Shown: positions 52,192 through 61,297, counted from the first letter of the stretch. The stretch: 64,000 nucleotides of DNA from Ectothiorhodospiraceae bacterium (GCA_024234875.1 JACKNM010000025.1:1-64000); one strand, 5' to 3'. The notes: a model not told the origin generated them from the sequence alone. Numbers and translations are program-made.

Positions 52192-53044
52192 GGCGCCGAC
52201 TGCGTCGGATACGTGGGTCGAGGATGTCGCGCAGCCCGTCCCCGAACAGGTTGAATCCCATCACCACCAGGAAGATCGCAAGCCCTGGGGCCGTCGCGTA
52301 CCACCAGGCCTCGGGCAGGAACTCTCGCGATTCGGAGATCATCCGCCCCCATTCAGGAGACGGCGCCGGCGGTCCGAGGCCGAGGAATCCGAGCGCGGCA
52401 GCGGTGAGAATGGTGCCCCCCATACCGATGGTGGTGCGCACGATCAGAGAGGAGGCGATGTTGGGCAGTACGTGCAAGGTCATCACCCGCAGCGGTGACG
52501 CGCCGAGGGCGATGCACGCCTCGATGAACACCTCGTTCTTGAGCGAGCGCGTCTCGGCATAGACCAGCCGGGCCCAGAACGGCCAGTAGGTCGCCGACAG
52601 CGCGAGGATCACGTTCTCGATCGAAGGTCCCAACGTCTGTGCGATGGCGATCGCGAGAACGATCTGGGGCACCGAGAGGAAGACGTCGGAGACCCGCATC
52701 AGTGCGTCGCTGAACCAGCCGTGGTACCAGCCGGCGACGAGACCGATGGGGACGCCGATCAGAACCGACGCTCCGATGGCGATGACCGCGATGGTGATGG
52801 TGATGCGCGCGCCGTACAGAATGCGGCTGTAGATGTCGCTGCCCATGCGGTCGGTGCCGAAGAAGTTCTCCGCGCTGGGACCCTGGAGTCTGATCTGGGG
52901 GTGGAACTCGCTCACGTCCTCGGGGTGCGTCGCCATCCATGGCGCCAGCACGGCGACCAGGACGAGGGCGACGATGATCACCGCGCCGAGCAAGGCGACC
53001 CGGTCCTCGACCAGCTTGCGGAGCAGGAAGCGCAGGGTGTCCAT
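52181..53044 (-). CDS. ABC permease, DppC/OppC type
   Basis: This 287-residue permease begins with the typical cytoplasmic R-F-L-L-R-K-L segment and one membrane helix, followed by the extracytoplasmic A-E-N-F-F-G-T-D-R-M-G-S-D-I-Y-S-R stretch of DppC/OppC. The coupling loop E-A-C-I-A-L-G-A-S-P-L-R-V-M lies near residue 190. Five or six membrane segments are seen. It begins 3 bases after the DppB-like gene. Confidence 0.92.
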   Translation of the reverse strand: MDTLRFLLRKLVEDRVALLGAVIIVALVLVAVLAPWMATHPEDVSEFHPQIRLQGPSAENFFGTDRMGSDIYSRILYGARITITIAVIAIGASVLIGVPIGLVAGWYHGWFSDALMRVSDVFLSVPQIVLAIAIAQTLGPSIENVILALSATYWPFWARLVYAETRSLKNEVFIEACIALGASPLRVMTLHVLPNIASSLIVRTTIGMGGTILTAAALGFLGLGPPAPSPEWGRMISESREFLPEAWWYATAPGLAIFLVVMGFNLFGDGLRDILDPRIRRSRRHDD

Positions 53045-53047
53045 CGC

Positions 53048-54052
53048 CTACCGCGACTCCCGTGGGTCGATGAAGCCGTGGATGATGTCGACGAGCAGGT
53101 TGATCACGATGAACAGCGCTCCGGAGGCGAGCGTGAAGCCCATGATGGCGTTGTAGTCGGACTGCAGGATCGACTGCACCGCGTAGAGTCCGAGCCCCGG
53201 CCAGTCGAAGACCGCCTCGACCACCACCGCGCCGGCGATGAGGATGCCGAAGATGAGGCCGATCTGGGTGACGGTACCGATGAGGGCGTTGCGCAGCACG
53301 TATTTCCACACGATCGCGCGGCGCGGAAAGCCCATCGCTTGCTCGTACAGCACGTAGTTGCTGTTGATCGCGTCGAGCACGCCGGCGCGCGTGAAGCGAA
53401 CGATGGTGGCCATCGCCGGGAAGGTCAGGGTCAGTGCCGGTAAGACGATGTGGGCGAGGGCGTCGCCCAGCGACTCCAGATCCCAGGCGATGAGGGAGTC
53501 GACGATCATGAACCCGGTGACCGTGTCCGGACCGAAGCCGTCGATTCGCCCCTGCAGCGGCGTCCAGCCGAGCCGCATCGCGAACAGGAGTTGGAGCAGG
53601 ATGGCCAGCCAGAAGCTCGCGATGGCGAGCCCGGAGACCGTGAACACGCGCAGCACGTGATCGAGCACCGAGTTCCGATGCACCGCCGAGAGCACCCCGA
53701 GGGGAATGCCGGTCAGGGTCGAGAGCAGCACCGCGAACAGGGTCAGCTCCAGCGTCGCGGGCAGACGGCTCGCGATGTCCTCGGCAATCGGACGCAGGGT
53801 GTAGAGGCTGACACCCAGATCCCCCTGCGCCACGCCGAGCACGTAGCGATAGAGCTGCACGTGCATCGGCTGGTCGAGCCCGAGCTGCTTGCGCAGTGCC
53901 TCCACCTGCTCGGTGGTGGCGTTGTCGCCAGCGACGAAGGCCACCGGATCAGCCGGAATCACGTGGCTGATGGTGAAGGTGATCACCAGGAGCCCGAGCA
54001 GGGTCGGGAAGAACCAGAACGTCCGGTTCAGCACCAGGACCAGCAGCTTCAT
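53048..54052 (-). CDS. ABC permease, DppB/OppB type
   Basis: This 334-residue permease has the F-P-T-L-L-G-L-L-V-I-T-F first helix, a periplasmic L-R-K-Q-L-G-L-D-Q-P segment, G-D-L-G-V-S-L and the coupling loop Y-E-Q-A-M-G-F-P-R-R-A-I near residue 230. ATG 54052 is chosen because the 34 upstream codons read through a GC-rich repeat. It is separated from the binding-protein gene by 384 bases that hold a tandem repeat and five hairpins, so its level may be set differently from that of the binding protein. Confidence 0.92.
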   Translation of the reverse strand: MKLLVLVLNRTFWFFPTLLGLLVITFTISHVIPADPVAFVAGDNATTEQVEALRKQLGLDQPMHVQLYRYVLGVAQGDLGVSLYTLRPIAEDIASRLPATLELTLFAVLLSTLTGIPLGVLSAVHRNSVLDHVLRVFTVSGLAIASFWLAILLQLLFAMRLGWTPLQGRIDGFGPDTVTGFMIVDSLIAWDLESLGDALAHIVLPALTLTFPAMATIVRFTRAGVLDAINSNYVLYEQAMGFPRRAIVWKYVLRNALIGTVTQIGLIFGILIAGAVVVEAVFDWPGLGLYAVQSILQSDYNAIMGFTLASGALFIVINLLVDIIHGFIDPRESR

Positions 54053-54096
54053 CGGTGCTCGACTCTCCTCGTCGCCGTCTCCCCCGGTCGGGGGCC

Positions 54097-54282
54097 GTCC
54101 TACCCGGGCGGGGACGGTGCTCCGGCCCTGCGGGGGCGCTGTGCCGCGTCCCACGCGGGCGGGGACGGCGCCCCGCCCCTACAGGGGCACTGTGCCCTGT
54201 CCTACACGGGCGGGGACGGCGCCCCGCCCGTACGGGGGCGTGGTGTCGCGCCCTGCACGGGCGGGGGTGGGACCCCGGTCCT
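54097..54282. repeat. 51-bp tandem repeat, about 3.6 copies
   Basis: Units start at 54097, 54148, 54199 and 54250, exactly 51 bases apart; the last is partial. Each reads like gtccta(c/a)acgggcgggg, followed by a GGGGACGGCGCCCCG-type palindrome and a gggg(c/g)-rich tail. Because 51 is a multiple of three, a 17-residue repeat (R-P-T-R-A-G-T-A-P-R-P) can be read in one frame, but start and codon evidence for a protein is missing. It lies between the hairpin array and the DppB-like gene. Confidence 0.85.
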
Positions 54283-54283
54283 A

Positions 54284-54431
54284 AGGAAGGTCTGCAAAAC
54301 CGCAGACCTTCCTGCGGTGCAGGGATGCACCGCCATTTTCGATCGCGTAAGCGATTGAAAATGTGAGGCAGATGCAAACCGCGCTTTGCGTCTGCCGTCT
54401 CTGCGCAACTCCACGATGGAGTTGTGCAGAG
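54284..54431. repeat. Array of five abutting hairpins
   Basis: Five inverted repeats follow one another with gaps of 0, 0, 3 and 2 bases: 54284-54313 (12-bp stem, AGGAAGGTCTGC, loop 6), 54314-54333 (8-bp stem GCGGTGCA, loop 4), 54334-54363 (13-bp stem CATTTTCGATCGC with one G-T pair, loop 4), 54367-54396 (12-bp stem with one wobble, loop 6) and 54399-54431 (15-bp stem CTCTGCGCAACTCCA with one wobble, loop 3). By hand count the region is 83/148 G+C, lower than its surroundings. It starts 5 bases after the stop of the binding-protein gene in the direction of transcription. No T-tract follows, so it is not a simple terminator. Confidence 0.85.
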
Positions 54432-54436
54432 TTTCC

Positions 54437-56038
54437 CTAACCCTCGAAGTGGATCCAGCGCATCTCCTGCCCGTTGCCGATCGGGCAGAAGCGCACGCCG
54501 CGAACCTTCTTGTTGAACGGACCGAACCACTTGGTGTTGTAGATGAAGATGCCGCCGGCGTCCTCGGTGACGATGCGCGCCGCCTCCTCGTAGTTGCGCT
54601 GGCGGACGGCCTTGTCGGTCGACACCTGCGCCTCGTGGAGCAGCGTGTCCACGCGCGGGTTGCGGTACCAGCTGTTGTTGCGAGCGCCGATGTTGTCGCC
54701 GTCGTACATCTCGCCGACCCAGTTGTTCGGGTCCGCGTAGTAGGTGCTCTTCCACAGGAAGAGGAGGTCGTACATCTGCTGCTCGTCGCGCATCTTGCCG
54801 GAGGCGACCGGCCACGGCTCGGCGACGATCTTGGTCTTGATGCCGAGCTTGTTCAGACCGTTCTGCAACAGCGCCGCCGCCTGCTCGGTCTGGCCGTATC
54901 CCGCCAGCGCGCCGATGGTGATCTCGCGCAGTGGCTCCTTGACCATGGCCAGGTGCGCCTTGGCCTTGTCGAGGTCGTAGGTGTAGCCCTGGAGATCGCT
55001 CGGCGCACCCCAGATGTTGTTCGGCACCGGGCCCGGGTTGCGCGCCACCGAGCCGCTCAGGATGTTGTCGATGAACCCGTTGTAATCGAAGGCGTAGGAC
55101 AGCGCCTTGCGGAAGTTGACGTCGTTCATCGGCGCGCGGCCGTTGTGGATGATGGAGTAGAAGATGCGCATCGACTCCTGGTCGTAGACGGTGATGTTCT
55201 CGGCCTTGCGCAACCGGATCACCTGATCCTGTGGGAGATAGCCGTCGGTGCCGTGGAAGTCGCCCTTCATCAGGCCGAGCACGCGGCTGTTGACCTCGAT
55301 GACGGTGCGGAACTCGATCTCGTCGAGGTACTTGTCACCCCAGCCGAGGAAGTGGTCGGCAAAGCGCTCGGCCTGGAAGCCGACCGCCGGGTCGAAGCGC
55401 TTCAGGCGGTACGACCCGGAGCCGGCGTCGTTCTTCGACAGCCACGCCGAGCCCCAGTCGCCGTCCTTCTCGTTCTTCTTCACCAGCTCCGCGTTGACGA
55501 CGTGGATCTCGGGCACCGTGGCGAGGAAGATGGCCGATGCCTTGGAGAGGTTGAACTCCACCGTCCGGGGGTCGAGGGCCCTGGTCGAGCCCGGCTCGAT
55601 GACGCCGATGTAGAGCGCGGCCGCGCCCTTCTTCAGCGCGAGGATGCGCTCGATGCTGTAGACGACGTCGGACGCCTCGACCGGGCTCCCGTCGTGGAAC
55701 TTGGCGCCCTCGCGGAGCTTGAACGTGTACTTGAGCCCGTCGTCGGAGACGGTATGGCTCTCGGCGAGCCAGCTCTCGAGCTGGGGCGGGTTGTCCTGCC
55801 AGCGCAGCAGCCCGTCGTAGAGATTGATGCGGTAGGCGACCCGACCGACGTCGAACACGGCGTGTGGGTCCATGGTGTCGTAGGGGCTCGAGTTGGCGAA
55901 CACGAACTTGTCCTTCGCCTGCGCCTCCCCGGCGGGCAGGCCGCCGAGCGCGGCGACCAGGGCAAGGCCCCCGAGGGCAGTGCCGAGCGCGCGGGCGAGC
56001 ACGCCGCGGCGAGGGTTCTTGGGACGTCTCTCGTTCAT
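54437..56038 (-). CDS. Peptide/nickel-type ABC substrate-binding protein
   Basis: This 533-residue periplasmic protein is of the DppA/OppA class. It has a long signal with two arginines (R-R-P-K-N-P-R-R, then a hydrophobic A-L-G-G-L-A-L-V-A-A-L-G-G-L and cleavage at A-Q-A). The mature part has A-N-S-S-P-Y-D-T-M-D-P-H, the L-R-E-G-A-K-F-H-D-G-S-P-V block and F-R-K-A-L-S-Y-A-F-D-Y. The R-R-x-x-x-R-R start could allow Tat-type targeting but lacks a clear twin-arginine motif. ATG 56038 has GGAGGAG eight bases upstream. Substrates of this class range from peptides to sugars and opines, so none is assigned. Confidence 0.92.
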   Translation of the reverse strand: MNERRPKNPRRGVLARALGTALGGLALVAALGGLPAGEAQAKDKFVFANSSPYDTMDPHAVFDVGRVAYRINLYDGLLRWQDNPPQLESWLAESHTVSDDGLKYTFKLREGAKFHDGSPVEASDVVYSIERILALKKGAAALYIGVIEPGSTRALDPRTVEFNLSKASAIFLATVPEIHVVNAELVKKNEKDGDWGSAWLSKNDAGSGSYRLKRFDPAVGFQAERFADHFLGWGDKYLDEIEFRTVIEVNSRVLGLMKGDFHGTDGYLPQDQVIRLRKAENITVYDQESMRIFYSIIHNGRAPMNDVNFRKALSYAFDYNGFIDNILSGSVARNPGPVPNNIWGAPSDLQGYTYDLDKAKAHLAMVKEPLREITIGALAGYGQTEQAAALLQNGLNKLGIKTKIVAEPWPVASGKMRDEQQMYDLLFLWKSTYYADPNNWVGEMYDGDNIGARNNSWYRNPRVDTLLHEAQVSTDKAVRQRNYEEAARIVTEDAGGIFIYNTKWFGPFNKKVRGVRFCPIGNGQEMRWIHFEG

Positions 56039-56230
56039 GACTGCTCCTCCTGGGTCGTTCGACTTCTCACGCGCGGCCACCACCGTCGTCGGATGGGTGG
56101 CGCCTGCACCCGGGCGCAGGCGTCCCGGGTGAGCGCTCACCGCGGGCCAATACTGGTGGACTCACCGCCCGCAGACAATCGCCAGAGGCGCCCACCGATG
56201 GTCGTCGCCGCTGACGGCCGGGCCGGATTG

Positions 56231-56258
56231 TTGACGTCGCGTCGGGGCTCGGTCAAAT
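56231..56258 (+). promoter_or_regulatory. Candidate promoter of hyuA in divergent region
   Basis: TTGACG (56231-56236) and TCAAAT (56253-56258) are 16 bases apart and about 85 bases before the hyuA ATG. The whole 56039-56341 region (303 bases) lies between the divergent transporter and hydantoinase operons, so a shared regulator is plausible. I see no other clear motif or gene in it. Confidence 0.4.
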
Positions 56259-56341
56259 TCCCGCCGCGAGCTTGCTCGCCCCGCCGACTGTCCGCAGACG
56301 CCGGACGGGTGCCGACGGCGGCGGCCGACGACGGAGATCGC

Positions 56342-58438
56342 ATGACCGACCAGTCCCCGCCGAGTCCCGAGGTCGCTCCCCCATACCGCCTCGGGGTCGA
56401 CATCGGCGGCACCTTCACCGATTTCTGCCTCCTCGACGTGCGCAGCGGCGAGCTCCGCAGCCTCAAGGTGCTCTCCACGCCGCAGCGCCCGGGCGAGGAG
56501 ATCGCGACCGGCCTGCGCGCGCTCGAGGCCCGGCACGGGGTGGCGCCGTCGGAGATCGCGTACTTCGTGCACGGCACCACCGTCGGCGTGAATACGGTGC
56601 TGCAGCGCAAGGGGGCGCGGCTGTGGCTCCTCACCACCGAGGCATTCGAGGACGTGCTGGAGGTCGCGCGCCTGAAGATGCCCGATCCATACGACCTCTT
56701 CTCCCGCCGCCCGGCGCCGCTGGTGCCCCGCGAGCGGGTCGCCGGCGTGCGCGAGCGGATCGCCGCCGACGGTACGGTCGAGGTTCCCATCGACGAGGCG
56801 AGCGTGCTGGCGGCGCTCGGCCGGGCCCGCGACGACGGCGCCGACGGGGTGGTGGTGTCTTTCCTGCACGCGTATCGCAATCCCGTGCACGAGCAGGCGG
56901 TTCGTGCGCTCGCCGAGCGGGTGGCGCCGGAGCTCGACGTGGTCTGCTCGAGCGAGGTCTGGCCGGTCATCCGCGAGTACGAGCGGACCGTCACCGCGAC
57001 CATCGCCGCCTACGTCCGTACCCGGGTGGCCGACTATCTCGGCTCCCTCGAGCGCTCACTGGTCGAGGCCGGGGTCTCGGCCGCGCCGATGATCACCAAG
57101 TCGAACGGCGGGATCATGACCGTCGGGCAGGGCAAGCGCGAGTGCGCGCAGATGCTGCTGTCGGGAACCGCGTCCGGGGTGATGGGGGCGAGCTGGGTCG
57201 CGCGGCAGACCGGGGCCGAGGCGGTGATGAGCCTCGACGTCGGCGGCACCAGCGCAGACGTCGCGTTGGTTGTCGACGGCGAGCCCCGCCACGGCGTCGG
57301 GGAGCTGATCGGCGACTTCCCGCTGTACCTGCCGACGGTGTCGGTGTCGTCGATCGGCGAGGGCGGCGGGTCGATCGCGTGGGTGGACAGTCACGGGGTG
57401 CTGAACGTCGGCCCCGAGAGCGCCGGCTCCTCCCCCGGCCCCGCCTGCTACGGGCTGGGTGGCGAGCGTCCGACCATCACCGACGCGTTCGTGGTGTGCG
57501 GTTTCCTCGGCGACTCGCTCGGCTACGGTGCGGTGACGCTGGACCCGGAGCGCGCGTTCCGCGCCGTGGAGAGCGTCGCTCGGGCGCTCGGCAAGGGCGT
57601 GCGCGAGACGGCGGAGGCGATCATCCGCGTCGCGGTGTCGGGGATGTACCTCGAGGTCAGCAAGCTGCTCTCGCGCGCCGGGCTCGACCCGCGAGCGATG
57701 GAGCTGCAGGCGTTCGGCGGGGCGGGCCCGATGATCGCCGGATTTCTCGCTCGCGAGCTCGCGATGGCGCGGGTGGTGGTTCCGCGCACCCCCGGCGTGC
57801 TGAGCGCATTCGGCGGGTTGGTGGCGGATCTGAAGAACGACTTCGTGCGCACGGTGTACCGCGATCTGGAGGCCGACGCGGTCGGCGAGCTGCGCGCGGT
57901 GGTCGACGAGCTGGCGGCGCGTGGGGTGGCGTGGCTGCGCGAGGAGGCCGGGTTCGCCGGCGAGCCGGTGCTCGAGTGCTCGGCCGACATGCGTTACCGC
58001 GGTCAGTCGTTCGAGATCGAGACCCCACTGGAGCTCGCGTGGCTGCGAGACGGTGATCTCGGGCGCATCGCGGCGGCCTTCCACGACGAGCATCGCCGGC
58101 TCTACGAGCACGCCGATCCGCAGGCGGCGGTGCAGGTCGTCAACCTGCGTCTGGTCGCGCGGGGGGTGACGCCGAAGCCGCCGCTCGAGCACGCGCCGCC
58201 CGGCGATCGCCCGCCGCGGCCGCACGCTGCGCGCACCGTCTGGCTCGATGGCACCGAGCAGCGCGCGCTCGTCCATCACCGCGCCGCGCTCGGCGCCGGC
58301 AGCGCGATCGAGGGGCCCGCGGTGGTGGAGCAGGAGGATTGCACCACGGTGGTTCTCGGTGGTCACCGCGCGGTCGTCGACACCTTCGGAAACCTGGTGA
58401 TCAGCCGGATCGCGCCACCGGTCGCGGCGGGGGAGTAG
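56342..58438 (+). CDS. hyuA: Hydantoinase/oxoprolinase subunit A (first copy)
   Basis: This is a 698-residue ATP-dependent subunit. The ASKHA-type nucleotide fold starts R-L-G-V-D-I-G-G-T-F-T-D-F near residue 15. It continues with V-H-G-T-T-V-G-V-N-T, E-Y-E-R-T-V-T-A-T-I, K-S-N-G-G-I-M, V-M-S-L-D-V-G-G-T-S-A-D-V and G-P-E-S-A-G-S-S-P-G-P-A-C-Y. Subunits of this family work with HyuB to hydrolyse cyclic amides (5-oxoproline, N-methylhydantoin) or to carboxylate ketones. The open frame reaches back to 54386, but only as antisense to the binding-protein gene; ATG 56342 is where conservation begins. It ends 4 bases before hyuB. Confidence 0.88.
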   Translation: MTDQSPPSPEVAPPYRLGVDIGGTFTDFCLLDVRSGELRSLKVLSTPQRPGEEIATGLRALEARHGVAPSEIAYFVHGTTVGVNTVLQRKGARLWLLTTEAFEDVLEVARLKMPDPYDLFSRRPAPLVPRERVAGVRERIAADGTVEVPIDEASVLAALGRARDDGADGVVVSFLHAYRNPVHEQAVRALAERVAPELDVVCSSEVWPVIREYERTVTATIAAYVRTRVADYLGSLERSLVEAGVSAAPMITKSNGGIMTVGQGKRECAQMLLSGTASGVMGASWVARQTGAEAVMSLDVGGTSADVALVVDGEPRHGVGELIGDFPLYLPTVSVSSIGEGGGSIAWVDSHGVLNVGPESAGSSPGPACYGLGGERPTITDAFVVCGFLGDSLGYGAVTLDPERAFRAVESVARALGKGVRETAEAIIRVAVSGMYLEVSKLLSRAGLDPRAMELQAFGGAGPMIAGFLARELAMARVVVPRTPGVLSAFGGLVADLKNDFVRTVYRDLEADAVGELRAVVDELAARGVAWLREEAGFAGEPVLECSADMRYRGQSFEIETPLELAWLRDGDLGRIAAAFHDEHRRLYEHADPQAAVQVVNLRLVARGVTPKPPLEHAPPGDRPPRPHAARTVWLDGTEQRALVHHRAALGAGSAIEGPAVVEQEDCTTVVLGGHRAVVDTFGNLVISRIAPPVAAGE

Positions 58439-58442
58439 GTCG

Positions 58443-60464
58443 ATGCCCATCGACAAGGTGACGTTGGCGATCCTCGGCAACCATGCCCGTGCCGCCGCCG
58501 AGAGCATGGCCTACACGCTGTACCGCACGGCGCACTCGACCTTCGTCAAGGAGACCGAGGACTTCACCACCGGCCTGACCACGCCGGCTGGCGCCACCTT
58601 CGCCACCCCGACCGAGCTCGGCGCCACCTGGTTCGTATGCCTCGACTACGGCAACGCCATTCGCGCGATCGACGGCTACGAGGAAGGCGACATCTGCCTC
58701 ACCAACGACCCGTACAGTGGCTACGTCTGCACCCACCCACCGGACCTGCATCTCTGGCAGCCGATCTTCCACCGTGGCGAGGTGGTGAGCTTCGCGGTCG
58801 GCCACATCCACAACACCGACGTCGGCGGGGCGGTGCCGGCGAGCCTCTCGCGCACCCTCACCGAGGTGCATCAGGAGGGCTTGCGCATCCCGCCGATGAA
58901 GCTCGCGCGGCGCGGCGAGCTCGACCGCTCGCTGCTCGACGTGATGTGGACGAACGTGCGCATGCCGGAGCAGAACTGGGGCGATCTCAAGGCCCAGATC
59001 GCCGCGATGCGCACCGGCGAGCGCAAGGTCCACGAGATGATCGCGCGCTTCGGTGTCGACACCTTTCGCAGCGGCGTCGAGGATCTGCTCGACTACGCCG
59101 AGGCGCAGGCCCGTCGGGTGGTGCGCTCGTTGCCCGACGGCGAGTACTTCTTCAGCGACTACATCGACGAGGATGCCCCTGGCGGTCACCCGTGCCGGAT
59201 CGCGCTCCGGCTCGAGATCCGCGACGACGAGGTGGTGCTCGACTTCAGCGGCAGCGACCCGCAGCTCGAGTCGTCGATCAACATGCCGACCGGCGGTGAT
59301 CCCCGCCACGTGCTGCTGATGGTCGGGCTGGTGTACGTCCTGTACTCGCTCGACCGGACACTGCCACTCAACGCCGGCATCGCGCGGGTGGCGCGGTGCA
59401 TCCTGCCCGAGGGCTCGGTGGTGAACGCGAGCTTCCCGGCCGCGGTCGGCATGCGCAGCCTCACCTGCGTGCGATTGCAGGGCGTGATCATGGGGGCGTT
59501 CTCGCAGGCCGCGCCGGATCGTCTGCCGGCCGGGCCGGCGAGCGGCGGGCCGATCATGAACGTGAACACCGTCGACAACCGCACCGGGCGTCGGGTGGTC
59601 GCCTCGATCGACCCGATCACCGGCGGCGCCGGGGGCAATCCGCGCGAGGACGGGACCGACGGCTCGGGCGCCAACTCGTCCTTCCTCAAGAACACCCCGG
59701 TCGAGATCAACGAGGCGGAGGTGCCGATTCGGATCCTCCGCTACGGGCTCGCCCGCGACTCCGCCGGGGCCGGATTCCATCGCGGAGGGCTCGCCACCGA
59801 GCTCACCTTCGAGGCGCAGGCACCGGGCACTCGTGTCACCGCGCGCAACCGCGACCGCACCCGCTTCACGTCGTGGGGTATCCAGGGTGGGCGCCCGGGC
59901 GCGCCGTCGCGGTTCGTGCTCAATCCGGGCACCGCGCGCGAGCAGGATTTGGCGAACACCGACATCCTCACCATCGGCCCGGGGGACGTGGTCCACATCC
60001 GCTGCGGGGGCGCCGGCGGCTGGGGCTCGCCGCTCCGGCGCCCGGCCGAGGCGGTGGCGCTCGACGTCGCCCGCGGCTTCGTGTCGCCGGAGCGAGCGCT
60101 CGCCGACTACGGCGTGGTGGTCCGCGACGGGGTGCTCGACGCCGACGCCAGCGCGCGCGAGCGTGAACGCCTTCGGGCCGAGGAGGCAGCGGCGGACGGC
60201 GACTTCTACGCCTTCGGCGCCTCGCGCATCGCCTACGAGCGCACCTGGAATCGCGCCTGCTACGCGGCGCTCACCGAGGTGCTGGCGAGCGTTCCGGTGC
60301 ACTGGCGATTCTTCGTCAAGCACCGCGTGTTCGAGCGGGTGGAGGCGCATCCCCCCGATGCCCGACCCGGTGACGGCTCCGAGGTGCGCGCAGCCTTCGA
60401 TGCGGTGGTCGCGAGCTACGTGCAGCTTCGCACCGTGCTCGCCGCCGGTGCGGCGCGGCGTTGA
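58443..60464 (+). CDS. hyuB: Hydantoinase/oxoprolinase subunit B (first copy)
   Basis: This 673-residue catalytic subunit has F-V-K-E-T-E-D-F-T-T-G-L near residue 35, I-C-L-T-N-D-P-Y-S-G-Y near 86, H-I-H-N-T-D-V-G-G near 122, G-L-R-I-P-P-M-K-L and later A-G-F-H-R-G-G-L-A-T-E and C-G-G-A-G-G-W-G-S-P. These are the common HyuB blocks. The last 130 residues form an extra helical tail (V-A-L-D-V-A-R-G-F-V-S-P-E-R-A), as in many HyuB proteins. It starts 4 bases after hyuA and is followed by a dehydrogenase gene after 25 bases. Confidence 0.88.
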   Translation: MPIDKVTLAILGNHARAAAESMAYTLYRTAHSTFVKETEDFTTGLTTPAGATFATPTELGATWFVCLDYGNAIRAIDGYEEGDICLTNDPYSGYVCTHPPDLHLWQPIFHRGEVVSFAVGHIHNTDVGGAVPASLSRTLTEVHQEGLRIPPMKLARRGELDRSLLDVMWTNVRMPEQNWGDLKAQIAAMRTGERKVHEMIARFGVDTFRSGVEDLLDYAEAQARRVVRSLPDGEYFFSDYIDEDAPGGHPCRIALRLEIRDDEVVLDFSGSDPQLESSINMPTGGDPRHVLLMVGLVYVLYSLDRTLPLNAGIARVARCILPEGSVVNASFPAAVGMRSLTCVRLQGVIMGAFSQAAPDRLPAGPASGGPIMNVNTVDNRTGRRVVASIDPITGGAGGNPREDGTDGSGANSSFLKNTPVEINEAEVPIRILRYGLARDSAGAGFHRGGLATELTFEAQAPGTRVTARNRDRTRFTSWGIQGGRPGAPSRFVLNPGTAREQDLANTDILTIGPGDVVHIRCGGAGGWGSPLRRPAEAVALDVARGFVSPERALADYGVVVRDGVLDADASARERERLRAEEAAADGDFYAFGASRIAYERTWNRACYAALTEVLASVPVHWRFFVKHRVFERVEAHPPDARPGDGSEVRAAFDAVVASYVQLRTVLAAGAARR

Positions 60465-60489
60465 GCCGGCGCGGCGAGGAGAGTCGAGG

Positions 60490-61266
60490 ATGAACATCCA
60501 CTTCCCCGGGCGCGAGGTGCTGGTCACCGGCGCGGCGCGCGGCATCGGCCGCGGTATCGTGCACGCCTTCGCCGCCCGCGGTGCGACCGTGCATGCCTGC
60601 GACCTGCTGGTCGATGCTCTCGACGAGGTGGCGACCAGCGCGGCGTGCGCCGAGGGCGGCTCGGTGCGATGCCACGCAGTGGACGTGGGCGATGCCGAGG
60701 CGGTGACCGCGCTGGTGGCGCAGCTCGAGGCCGGCGCCCGAGCCGGTGCGCTGGACGTGGTGGTGCACTGCGCGGGCGGTGTCCGCGGCCAACACGCGCA
60801 GCCGATCGAGTCGGTCTCGCCGCAGGCGTGGCGCGAGATCCAGGACGCCAATCTCACCGGCCTGTTCAACCTCGCCAGAGCCGTCGTGCCGGCGATGAAG
60901 CGAGCCGGCAGCGGGCGCATCGTCGCCATCTCGAGCCGCGCCGGGCTCGGCGTGAGCCTCACCGGGATCCAGAGCTACGGCGCCGCCAAGGCGGGACAGA
61001 TCGGGCTCGTGCGCCAGCTCGCGCACGAGCTCGGGCAGTTCGGGATCACCGTCAACTCGGTGGCACCGGGCTTCATGCGCACCAGTCCCGACTACGAGCG
61101 GCAGTGGGCGTCGTACGGCGAGGCCGGGCAGCGGGCGATGGTCGAGCGGGTCGCGATGCGGCGCCTCGGACAGCCGGAGGACATCGCGCACGCGGTGCTC
61201 TTCCTCGCCTCGGACTACGCGCAGTGGATCACCGGGCAGACGTTGGCAGTGACCGGCGGGCCATGA
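60490..61266 (+). CDS. Short-chain dehydrogenase/reductase within hyu cluster
   Basis: This 258-residue classical SDR has T-G-A-A-R-G-I-G near residue 13, H-C-A-G-G, catalytic Ser in A-I-S-S-R-A-G and Y-G-A-A-K near 161. Acidic Asp after the second strand (A-C-D-L-L) favours NAD. The C-terminal I-T-G-Q-T-L-A-V-T-G-G is standard. ATG 60490 follows GAGTCGAGG. It lies between two hyuA-hyuB pairs on the same strand. It and the SDR at 49386 are not close copies, so they may serve different steps. Confidence 0.9.
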   Translation: MNIHFPGREVLVTGAARGIGRGIVHAFAARGATVHACDLLVDALDEVATSAACAEGGSVRCHAVDVGDAEAVTALVAQLEAGARAGALDVVVHCAGGVRGQHAQPIESVSPQAWREIQDANLTGLFNLARAVVPAMKRAGSGRIVAISSRAGLGVSLTGIQSYGAAKAGQIGLVRQLAHELGQFGITVNSVAPGFMRTSPDYERQWASYGEAGQRAMVERVAMRRLGQPEDIAHAVLFLASDYAQWITGQTLAVTGGP

Positions 61267-61297
61267 GTCGAGGCGCGTCGGCAAGAGGAGGAGCACG

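Noticed and set aside
54097..54282. CRISPR-like array
   Set aside because: Repeats are contiguous with a 51-bp period and no unique spacers, and no cas gene is in the window.
53889..54284. Repeat protein with R-P-T-R-A-G units
   Set aside because: It overlaps the start of the DppB-like gene on the opposite strand, has no ribosome site, and its repeat simply mirrors the 51-bp DNA unit.
54284..54431. Integron attC sites or intrinsic terminators
   Set aside because: No integrase is present, stems are perfect short hairpins without attC layout, and no T-tract follows any stem in the direction of transcription.
54386..56341. N-terminal extension of a 1350-codon plus-strand open frame before hyuA
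   Set aside because: It is antisense to the binding-protein gene, has no recognisable domain, and conserved HyuA sequence begins only at ATG 56342.
58401..60962. Minus-strand open frame of 853 codons
   Set aside because: Arg/His/Glu/Val-rich shadow of hyuB and the SDR gene; typical of GC-rich third positions. The same holds for the large antisense frames at 9784-12339 and 33982-37829.
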